This document shows positions 49,987 through 56,217 of a stretch of DNA of 56,217 bases, piece by piece. The DNA is from Phycisphaerales bacterium (GTDB taxonomy: Bacteria > Planctomycetota > Phycisphaerae > Phycisphaerales > UBA1924). Below the pieces are notes generated by a model. It was not told where the DNA came from. It made no database searches and saw only the letters and a list, made by a program, of their open reading frames with translations. Both the position numbers and the translations under genes were made by a program. The stretch's first letter is position 1. Every line of letters starts with the position of its first letter. The stretch is taken from contig JAJDDM010000178.1 in the NCBI GenBank assembly GCA_029260315.1, positions 1 through 56,217 on the forward strand, in the 5' to 3' direction.

Positions 49987-51420
49987 ATGCTGAACGCCCT
50001 GATCAACTTTTTCAATCTCCAGACGGTGATCAACGTCTTCCGCGTGGCCGAGCTGCGCGGCAAGATCCTGTTCACGCTGGGCATGCTCGTGGTGTATCGC
50101 ATCGGCTACTGGATCCCGCTGCCGGGCGTGGATCAGGCGGCGCTGGTGCAGTATTTCGAGCGTGCCGCGGCGACGGGCAGCGCCGCGGGCAGGGCCGCGA
50201 GCTACGTCGCGATCTTCTCGGGCGGCTCGTTCAGCCAAAGCTCGATCTTCGGGCTGGGCATCATGCCCTATATCTCGGCCTCGATCGTGATCCAGCTCGT
50301 GGGGTCGGTGTCGCCGACGATCAAGAAGCTGAAGGAAGAAGGCCCGACGGGCCAGCAGAAGATCCAGACCTGGACGCGGATGCTGACGGTCGCGTTCTGT
50401 ATCGTGCAGGGCGGGATGTGGCTGGGCTTTATCAGCCAGCAGAGCCTCGTGTTTGACCGGTGGGCAAATGACCCGCTGTGGTGGGTGATGGGTATCGCGA
50501 CGCTGACCGCCGGCGGCGTGTTCCTGATGTGGCTGGGCGAGCAGATCGACCGGTTCGGCATCGGCAATGGCGCGTCGATGATCATCATGGCCGGGATCCT
50601 CGCCGGCATGCCGATGGCGGTGCAGTGGGTCATTGGCAACTTCGAGCCGGGCAACAGCACGAAGATGGACTGGATGGACCTGATCCTGCTCATGGGCGGG
50701 TTCGTGCTGGTGATCGCCGGCTCGGTGCTGCTCACGGTCGCCCAGCGCCGGATCCCGATCCAGCAGGCCAAGCACTCTCGCGGCAAGCGGGTCTACGGCG
50801 GGCAGCGGAGCTACCTACCCCTTCGGGTGAACCACGGCGGCGTCATGCCGATCATCTTCGCCTCCAGCCTCATGATCTTCCCGTCGGTGATCCTGGGCGG
50901 GATCGCCGACGCGGCGCAGCAGGCGCCGGCGGACTCGTTCCTGCGAGAGGTCGTCGGGCCGACGCGCTGGATGGCGGACAACTTCACGATGGGCGAGTTT
51001 CCCTATGTGCTCGTCTACATCGTGATGGTCTACTTCTTCAGCTACTTCTGGATCACGGTGCAGTTCAACCCCGAGGAGATGTCCAAGCAGCTTCGCGACC
51101 ACGGGTCGTTCATCCCGGGGCTGCGTCCGGGGCCGCGGACGGCGGAGTACCTCGAGACGGTGATGGAGCGGATCACGTTCGTCGGGGCGGCGTTCCTGTC
51201 GGTGATCGCGGTGCTGCCGATGGTGGTGAACCGGAGCTTGGATATCGACTATTCGGTGACCCAGTTCCTGGGCGGCACGGGGCTGCTGATCGTGGTCTCG
51301 GTGAGCCTGGACTTCCTCCAGCGGGTCGAGGCGAACCTGATGATGCGGAACTTTGCCGGCTTCCTGGGCGGGCAGGAGGATGGCGGCGGAGGCGGTCGGA
51401 TCCGCGGGCCGAGGGGCTAG
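49987..51420 (+). CDS. secY: Protein translocase subunit SecY
   Basis: 477 residues and ten predicted membrane helices. It is the channel of the Sec translocon in the inner membrane. Visible features: the plug region around YVAIFSGGSFSQSSIFGLGIMPYISASI, the helix-2b motif, KRVYGGQRSYLPLRVNHGGVMPIIFASS, and the C-terminal cytosolic loops RPGPRTAEYLETVMERITF. Ends in a Gly-rich tail. The ATG at 49987 was chosen; a TTG at 49975 sits nearer to a GAGAGG and is possible. The adk and map genes that often follow are absent. Confidence 0.97.
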   Translation: MLNALINFFNLQTVINVFRVAELRGKILFTLGMLVVYRIGYWIPLPGVDQAALVQYFERAAATGSAAGRAASYVAIFSGGSFSQSSIFGLGIMPYISASIVIQLVGSVSPTIKKLKEEGPTGQQKIQTWTRMLTVAFCIVQGGMWLGFISQQSLVFDRWANDPLWWVMGIATLTAGGVFLMWLGEQIDRFGIGNGASMIIMAGILAGMPMAVQWVIGNFEPGNSTKMDWMDLILLMGGFVLVIAGSVLLTVAQRRIPIQQAKHSRGKRVYGGQRSYLPLRVNHGGVMPIIFASSLMIFPSVILGGIADAAQQAPADSFLREVVGPTRWMADNFTMGEFPYVLVYIVMVYFFSYFWITVQFNPEEMSKQLRDHGSFIPGLRPGPRTAEYLETVMERITFVGAAFLSVIAVLPMVVNRSLDIDYSVTQFLGGTGLLIVVSVSLDFLQRVEANLMMRNFAGFLGGQEDGGGGGRIRGPRG

Positions 51421-51541
51421 GAGAGGCCCCGACGGAGTGACTTTGGCTCCGAGCGGGTCTAGGATCTCTGCCTCGGAAAATGGGCGGTTTGAGAGTCGAG
51501 AATCGGTCCGTGTTCGGGGACTTTGTTCGGGATTCTTGTTT

Positions 51542-51545
51542 GGAG
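51542..51545 (+). promoter_or_regulatory. Shine-Dalgarno deciding the rpmJ start
   Basis: GGAG lies 6 nt before the GTG at 51552 and directly abuts the ATG at 51546, which favours the GTG. Confidence 0.6.
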
Positions 51546-51551
51546 ATGGGT

Positions 51552-51668
51552 GTGAAGGTTCAGGCCAGCGTCAAGCGAATCTGCAATCAGTGCCAGATCA
51601 TCCGGCGCAAGGGCAAGGTGCGGGTGATCTGCAAGGCGGACCCCAAGCACAAGCAGGTTCAGGGCTGA
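51552..51668 (+). CDS. rpmJ: 50S ribosomal protein L36
   Basis: 38 residues, bL36. The zinc ribbon is intact: Cys11, Cys14, Cys27 and His33 in [28 protein letters not shown]. The GTG at 51552 gives exactly the family length and the usual N-terminus (M-K-V-x-x-S-V-K). An ATG two codons earlier is possible but too close to the GGAG. Confidence 0.94.
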   Translation: MKVQASVKRICNQCQIIRRKGKVRVICKADPKHKQVQG

Positions 51669-51710
51669 TCGAGTTGGAGCCGCGAGCGTTCGCCGGCTGA
51701 GAGGAGCACG

Positions 51711-52088
51711 ATGCCTCGTATTGCAGGAACAGATGTCCCGGATCGCAAGAAGATCCTGTACGCGCTTCAGTACATCCACGGCATCGGCGCGAAGTTCGCC
51801 GGCGACATCCTGGCCCAGGCGGGGATCGATCCCGACACCAAGGCCAACCAGCTCAACGAGCAGGAGATCGCGCAGATCAACTCGATCCTGGACGCCGAGT
51901 TCATCGTCGAGGGTGCGCTGCGTCGCCAGGTCTCCCAGAACATCCAGCGTCTGCGCGACATCCGCTGCTATCGCGGGGATCGCCACCGTCGCGGGCTGCC
52001 GGTGCATGGGCAGCGGACCCGCTGCAACGCTCGCACGCGCAAGGGCAAGGCCAAGACGGTCGCGGGCAAGAAGGGCGTGAAGGGCTAA
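51711..52088 (+). CDS. rpsM: 30S ribosomal protein S13
   Basis: 125 residues, uS13, contacts tRNA and the large subunit from the head. MPRIAGTDVPDRKKI, the H2TH region ALQYIHGIGAKFAGDI, and the end YRGDRHRRGLPVHGQRTRCNARTRKG are standard. GAGGAG lies upstream. Confidence 0.97.
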   Translation: MPRIAGTDVPDRKKILYALQYIHGIGAKFAGDILAQAGIDPDTKANQLNEQEIAQINSILDAEFIVEGALRRQVSQNIQRLRDIRCYRGDRHRRGLPVHGQRTRCNARTRKGKAKTVAGKKGVKG

Positions 52089-52151
52089 ACAAGAGGTCGG
52101 ATTCGCCCTCCGCGGCGCCTCTCGACAACGCAAGTTCGAGGAACACGTTCG

Positions 52152-52529
52152 ATGGCCAAGAAGACCAAGAAGATCCGGCGGAACGTTGTTAAGGGCGTCG
52201 CGCATATCAAGGCGACCCAGAACAACACGATCGTCACCATCACCGACACCAACGGCGAGACCATCGCCTGGGACTCGGCGGGCACCATCGGCTTCAAGGG
52301 CGCCCGCAAGGCGACGCCCTTTGCCGCGACCCGCGCCGGCGAGCAGGCCGGGCAGAAGGCCCGCAAGATGGGCATGCACGAGCTCGAGGTGAAGATCCGC
52401 GGCACGGGCGCCGGGCGCGAGAGCGCGGTGCAGGGGCTGGTGAGCACGGGCTTGCGGGTGACGGCGGTGGAGGACCACACGCCGGTGCCGCACAACGGCT
52501 GCCGCCCGCCCAAGAAGCGGCGCGTCTGA
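52152..52529 (+). CDS. rpsK: 30S ribosomal protein S11
   Basis: 125 residues, uS11, in the 30S platform. [41 protein letters not shown], and the end [17 protein letters not shown] are canonical. rpsD (S4), which usually follows, is absent; rpoA comes next after ~150 bp. Confidence 0.97.
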   Translation: MAKKTKKIRRNVVKGVAHIKATQNNTIVTITDTNGETIAWDSAGTIGFKGARKATPFAATRAGEQAGQKARKMGMHELEVKIRGTGAGRESAVQGLVSTGLRVTAVEDHTPVPHNGCRPPKKRRV

Positions 52530-52679
52530 TCGAGTTTTCTCCCGGGCATCTCACCCGGGTGTTTGAGGGCCCCTTGCCAAGAATGGGGCGTCGCCGGCGA
52601 TTTCGGCGGGCCGGCGCACGCATCCGAGAGGCAGGGGGCGGGACCAGTTTCGGGTCTGCCGCCGATGGATGGACTATCC

Positions 52680-53684
52680 ATGCGCGTACGTTGGAGAGGG
52701 ATGGAGCTGCCCACCCGGGTGGTGACCGATCCCAAGGCATCGTCGAGCACCTTCGGGCGCTTCACCATCGAGCCGTTCGAGCGGGGCTTCGGCACGACCG
52801 TCGGCAACAGCCTGCGCCGCGTGCTGCTCAGCTCGCTCGAGGGCGCGGCGGTCACGAGCGTCAAGATCCAGGGGGCCGAGCACGAGTTCAGCTCGCTGCC
52901 CGGCGTGCTCGAGGACGTGACCGACATCATCCTGAACATCAAGCACATGGTCGTGAAGATGGAGAGCGATGAGCCCAAGACCATGCGGCTGGCGGCCCAG
53001 GGGCCGGGCGAGGTGACGGCGGACCTGATCGAGGCCGACACGGCCATCACGATCATGGATCGCGATCTGGTGATCTGCACGCTGAGCGAGCCGGTGGATA
53101 TCGAGATGGAGTTCACGGTCCAGAAGGGGCGGGGGTATGTCCCGGCTACCGAGCAGATCGCAAACGAGGACGAGCAGGAGGTCGGCGTGATCCCGCTGGA
53201 CGCGATCTACTCGCCCGTGCAGCGCGTGCGGTACAAGGTCGAGCACACGCGCGTCGGCCAGCGGACGAACTACGACAAGCTGACGACCGAGATCTGGACC
53301 GACGGCACGGTGACGCCGGAGATGGCGCTGGTCGAGGCGGCCAAGATCTTCCGCAAGCACCTCAACCCCTTCGTGCAGTACTTCGAGGTGGGGACCGAGC
53401 GCGTCAGCGACGAGGCCGCGGCGGCAGCCGGCGTGGACGAGGAGCTGATCCGCAAGTTGAATATGTCGATCGGGGATCTGGACCTCTCGGTGCGGGCGAG
53501 CAACTGCCTGGAGAGCGCCCGGATCGACACGGTCGCCCAGCTTGTCAGCCAGCCGGAGTCCGACCTGCTCAAGCTGCGTTCGTTCGGCAGGACCAGCCTG
53601 CGCGAGGTGAAGCGCAAGCTGCTGGACGTGGGCCTGGATCTTGGGATGGACCTGCCCGAGGGGTACAGCCCGCCGGTGCGATAG
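52680..53684 (+). CDS. rpoA: RNA polymerase subunit alpha
   Basis: 334 residues. The N-terminal assembly domain covers ~1-235, with FTIEPFERGFGTTVGNSLRRVLLSS and the beta-contacting regions. A linker leads to the C-terminal domain (~250-325) containing two helix-hairpin-helix parts: NCLESARIDTVAQLVSQ and LLKLRSFGRTSLREVKRKL, which bind UP-element DNA and activators. The ATG at 52680 (MRVRWRGMELPTRV) was chosen as resembling planctomycete RpoA starts; an ATG at 52701 also has a purine-rich tract just before it. Confidence 0.96.
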   Translation: MRVRWRGMELPTRVVTDPKASSSTFGRFTIEPFERGFGTTVGNSLRRVLLSSLEGAAVTSVKIQGAEHEFSSLPGVLEDVTDIILNIKHMVVKMESDEPKTMRLAAQGPGEVTADLIEADTAITIMDRDLVICTLSEPVDIEMEFTVQKGRGYVPATEQIANEDEQEVGVIPLDAIYSPVQRVRYKVEHTRVGQRTNYDKLTTEIWTDGTVTPEMALVEAAKIFRKHLNPFVQYFEVGTERVSDEAAAAAGVDEELIRKLNMSIGDLDLSVRASNCLESARIDTVAQLVSQPESDLLKLRSFGRTSLREVKRKLLDVGLDLGMDLPEGYSPPVR

Positions 53685-53692
53685 GCCAACGA

Positions 53693-53707
53693 GCCCGCTT
53701 TGCGGGC
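53693..53707. other. Short hairpin between rpoA and rplQ
   Basis: GCCCGC-TTT-GCGGGC just after the rpoA stop, with no T-run. It is more likely a processing or stability hairpin than a terminator. Confidence 0.4.
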
Positions 53708-53760
53708 CTAGAATCGGGGCCCGGCGTCCGCCGGATCCCAATCAGTGAAGGAGGATCGGC

Positions 53761-54441
53761 ATGCGACACCGCAGGGCCGGCTACAAACTCGGACGCACGA
53801 GCGCGCATCGCCAGGCGATGCTGCGCAACATGGCCGCGAGCCTCTTCGAGCACGGGCAGATCGTCACGACGGTTCCCAAGGCCAAGGCCCTGCGTCCGTT
53901 CGTCGAGAAGATCGTGACCAAGGCCAAGCAGGGAGACCTGCACTCGCGCCGCCAGGTCATCGCCATGCTCGGCAGGGACCGTCGCGCCTTCGCGTGGCTG
54001 CACCTGGCGCGCGGCGCGAGCGAAGAGGAGACCGAGAAGGTCAACGCCCATCGCGAGCGGGCGGCGGCGTTCTTCGACGTGCCGGAGTCCAACCAGGTCG
54101 AGCGCAACCGCTACGGCGAGCTGCGCAAGGCGCCCAAGCTCGTCAAGCACATCTTCGATAACGTCGCGCCGCGGTTCGCCGATCGCGCGGGCGGGTACAC
54201 GCGGATCGTCCGTATTGGTGCCCGACGGCTCGGCGACGCGGGCGAGCTGTGCGTGATCCAGTTCGTCGGGGCCGAGGAGGGTCCGGAGATCGGCGGGAAC
54301 CCGAGCCGGCGGCGTCGCAAGGCCGACAACCGCACGGCGTACGCGGCGAAGCTCCGCAAGGAGCGGCAGGCGGGTCAGCCGGTCAAGCAGGAGGCGGCCC
54401 CCGAGGGCGGAGAGCCCGCCGCGGAAGAGACGAGCGAGTAG
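53761..54441 (+). CDS. rplQ: 50S ribosomal protein L17 with extended C-terminus
   Basis: 226 residues, bL17, last gene of the superoperon. MRHRRAGYKLGRTSAHRQAMLRNM, the helix VPKAKALRPFVEKIVTKAK and RKAPKLVKHIFDNVAPRF...GYTRIVRIGARRLGD are typical. The usual protein is about 120-130 residues. Here an inserted segment (~70-105) and a ~50-residue basic/acidic tail are present. AGGAGG lies upstream of the ATG. Confidence 0.96.
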   Translation: MRHRRAGYKLGRTSAHRQAMLRNMAASLFEHGQIVTTVPKAKALRPFVEKIVTKAKQGDLHSRRQVIAMLGRDRRAFAWLHLARGASEEETEKVNAHRERAAAFFDVPESNQVERNRYGELRKAPKLVKHIFDNVAPRFADRAGGYTRIVRIGARRLGDAGELCVIQFVGAEEGPEIGGNPSRRRRKADNRTAYAAKLRKERQAGQPVKQEAAPEGGEPAAEETSE

Positions 54442-54469
54442 CTCGCTTCGCTCCATCGCAGTCATCACG

Positions 54470-54505
54470 CAGGCCGCCGGAACCAACCGGGCGGCCTGTT
54501 TTTTT
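54470..54505 (+). terminator. Terminator of the ribosomal superoperon
   Basis: The stem CAGGCCGCCGG / CCGGGCGGCCTG (one bulged base) has a 6-nt loop and is followed by seven T. Confidence 0.93.
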
Positions 54506-54543
54506 GTACTCTATTAGGTTGGGTCCCATTGAAGGAGCCGACC

Positions 54544-54924
54544 ATGCTTGGTGGAATGCACGGGCTCAGCATCGCCCTCTTCGTGACATATGGATCCCCG
54601 CTCGCTGAGGGGCCTTCAGAACCTTCCGATATTGAGAGGGCCTCTGCGAGTGCCGGAGGATTCGCAGAGAATGGCCAGCCGAGTTTCACACTTGAGATGA
54701 GAGACGGCGAGTGGACCATCGTGCCGCCGACCAAGCCGCTGGAACTCCGGATGGAACTTGGCGATTTCGCCACGATCGGGGATCGGACACTGTCGATGCG
54801 AGGCGCGCCTAGGTTGGTGATTCGTGAGTACCAGTGCGACCGTGGCGGCGTGCTGAGCCACGCGGTCCGATCGGTCGAGGTGCAGATTCGTCCGCTCGCC
54901 AATCCGATCCACGATCCCGATTGA
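54544..54924 (+). CDS. Small exported protein of unknown function
   Basis: 126 residues. The N-terminus MLGGMHGLSIALFVTYGSPLA resembles a short signal peptide. The rest is a soluble mix of beta strands (FTLEMRDGEWTIVPPTKPLELRMEL, RLVIREYQCDRG). No family was recognised. AAGGAG precedes the ATG at 54544. It starts just after the superoperon terminator and is 28 bp upstream of pheS, so the two may be co-transcribed. Confidence 0.7.
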   Translation: MLGGMHGLSIALFVTYGSPLAEGPSEPSDIERASASAGGFAENGQPSFTLEMRDGEWTIVPPTKPLELRMELGDFATIGDRTLSMRGAPRLVIREYQCDRGGVLSHAVRSVEVQIRPLANPIHDPD

Positions 54925-54952
54925 GACGCCCGGCGGGCTTATCATCCGCCGC

Positions 54953-55981
54953 ATGCTGGAGACACTGAACAACATCGAGCGCGACGGACTCGCCAAGCTT
55001 GGCGATGCCTCGGACGGCGACGCCCTGGAGGCTTGGCGCATCGCTTACCTCGGCAGCAAGGGCAAGCTGCGCGCCGTCATGCCGATGCTCAAAGACATCG
55101 CCAAGGAAGACAAGCCCGCCGTCGGCAAGCGGCTGAACGAGGTGAAGGCGGTGCTGGAGTCGGCGTTCGAGGCCCGCAAAGCCGGGCTGGGTTCGCAGGC
55201 GGCGAGCGGGCCGGCGCTGGACATGACAGAGCCCGGGCTGATCGAGAGCCGGGCGATCGGGCGGCGCCACATCATCACGCGGGTCCGTGAGGAGCTGGTG
55301 GACGTGTTCGCGCGGATGGGCTTCGCGGTCGCCGAGGGGCCGGAGGTCGAGGACGACGAGCACAACTTCGTGAAGCTGAATATCCCCGCGGAGCACCCGG
55401 CCCGCGATCCGATCGATAACTTCTATGTGGACGCACCGGGGTCGCGCGAGCACCCGAGGATGCTGCGCAGCCAGACGAGCACGGTGCAGATCCGCGTGAT
55501 GGAGGACGCGGTCGCGAGGGGGTGGGGGCCGCCTATCAAAGTGATCAGCCCGGGGCGGGTGTATCGTCCGGACACGGTGGACGCGACGCACTCGTTCATG
55601 TTCCACCAGCTCGAGGGTTTGTATATCGACCGCGATGTCACGATGGTCGATCTCAAGAGCACGCTGCTGCACTTTGCGCGGGCGTACTTCGGCGAGGACG
55701 CGGAGGTTCGATTGCGCCCGAGCTTCTTCCCGTTCACCGAGCCGAGCGCCGAGTTCGACATGAAGATCGCGCTGCAGCCCGACGCCGAGCCAGCCTGGAT
55801 CGAGCTCGGCGGGTGCGGCATGGTGGATCCGAACGTGCTGACCGCCTGTGGGATCGATCCGGAGGTCTGGACGGGCTTCGCGTTCGGCTTCGGGGTAGAG
55901 AGATTGGCGATGGGCAAATACGGGATCCCGGATATCCGGATGCTGTTCGAGAATGATGTGCGGTTTCTGGAGCAAGTCTGA
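54953..55981 (+). CDS. pheS: Phenylalanine-tRNA ligase alpha subunit
   Basis: 342 residues, class II aminoacyl-tRNA synthetase catalytic subunit. The N-terminal coiled coil (~1-85) contacts tRNA-Phe. The catalytic core has RMLRSQTSTVQIRVM, PGRVYRPDTVDATHS (motif 2), FHQLEGLYIDRDVTM, RPSFFPFTEPSAEFD, and the late GFGVERLAMGKYGIPDIR (motif 3). A functional enzyme needs PheT, whose gene is not in this window and may lie to the right. No clear Shine-Dalgarno is seen. Confidence 0.97.
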   Translation: MLETLNNIERDGLAKLGDASDGDALEAWRIAYLGSKGKLRAVMPMLKDIAKEDKPAVGKRLNEVKAVLESAFEARKAGLGSQAASGPALDMTEPGLIESRAIGRRHIITRVREELVDVFARMGFAVAEGPEVEDDEHNFVKLNIPAEHPARDPIDNFYVDAPGSREHPRMLRSQTSTVQIRVMEDAVARGWGPPIKVISPGRVYRPDTVDATHSFMFHQLEGLYIDRDVTMVDLKSTLLHFARAYFGEDAEVRLRPSFFPFTEPSAEFDMKIALQPDAEPAWIELGGCGMVDPNVLTACGIDPEVWTGFAFGFGVERLAMGKYGIPDIRMLFENDVRFLEQV

Positions 55982-56217
55982 GAGAGCACACCGGGGGATG
56001 CCGCGGAACGAGAAGACGGATTCACCACAGAGACACAGAGAGCACAGAGGAAGATCACGATCACTAGCAGGCCGCCAAGGAACCAGTCTTCCGGCGTTGT
56101 TTTCTCTTGATTCGCCGGGTTCTTTTGGTTTTCCGTGCCGCGCCGGCGCCCCGCGCGGGCGTTGGGGCTCTTGCGAGCCGGCTGTTGGAGCCTCGCCCGG
56201 CGGCTCTGGCCGGTCAG
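55982..56217. other. Non-coding end of window with 3'-end repeat
   Basis: No gene is recognised in the last 236 bp. It contains the purine-rich 3'-end repeat (56014-56056) and, further right, a GC-rich stretch with no clear frame. Confidence 0.5.
56014..56056 (+). repeat. Purine-rich 3'-end repeat, copy 3
   Basis: GACGGATTCACCACAGAG, then ACACAGAG and AGCACAGAGG, about 33 bp after the pheS stop and in the same orientation as the gene, like the copies at 33021-33120 and 34225-34312. Confidence 0.7.

Overview
The window is about 56 kb of GC-rich bacterial chromosome that most resembles Planctomycetota, probably Phycisphaerae. This placement is inferred from several signs. There is an S10-spc-alpha ribosomal superoperon with rpmD, adk, map, infA and rpsD missing from their usual places. 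There are exported proteins with a C-terminal dockerin-like double repeat (D-x-D-G-N/D-x-...-DDFFGYLDLF) ending in Gly-Cys. There are also M56/BlaI regulators, large TPR and PD40 proteins and many dispersed hairpin repeats. No taxonomic search was possible.

Layout, left to right. Positions 1-200 hold the start of a minus-strand membrane protein cut by the window edge. Positions 718-4466 (minus) hold a GT4 glycosyltransferase with a helical glycosidase-like C-terminus, overlapping a GH130-type phosphorylase/glycosidase. Positions 5121-6797 (minus) encode a GAF-PAS-HD-GYP phosphodiesterase. Positions 7135-9166 (plus) hold a small helical protein whose 3' end is disturbed by a repeat, then a secreted M43 metalloprotease. 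Positions 9226-12191 (minus) are the speA-speB putrescine operon, with an exported DUF2092/TlpA-like thioredoxin protein divergent from it. At 13876-16236 an NAD(P)-binding protein lies between a duplicated 5' stub of an aldehyde dehydrogenase gene and the intact gene. At 16410-19257 a BlaI repressor with visible operators is followed by an M56 sensor peptidase.

Positions 19467-28997 form the most unusual locus: TPR protein - ExbB/TolQ - ExbD/TolR - a 1718-residue protein. That protein joins a TolB-like PD40 propeller, a TonB/TolA-type transmembrane helix with the Ser-x3-His signature, a ~700-residue low-complexity linker, an alpha-toroid, a carboxypeptidase-regulatory-like fold and a C-terminal beta domain. 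I read it as a proton-motive-force-driven envelope machine in which TolA-like and TolB-like parts are fused and the far end carries a new output module. A secreted zinc protease and a dockerin-tailed exported protein follow.

Positions 33152-34216 are an IS3-family element whose transposase has lost the first catalytic Asp by an internal deletion. Genes at 34319-39429 (mostly minus) are uppS, purA, a small zinc-ribbon protein, cdsA and an exported protein of unknown function. Positions 39670-54441 (plus) are the ribosomal superoperon from rpsJ to rplQ with secY and rpoA. It has three oddities: an HTH-like domain fused to L22, a structured 276-nt spacer between rplC and rplD, and a zinc-less S14. 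A strong terminator closes it. A small exported protein and pheS follow. No complete tRNA, rRNA or CRISPR array was seen.
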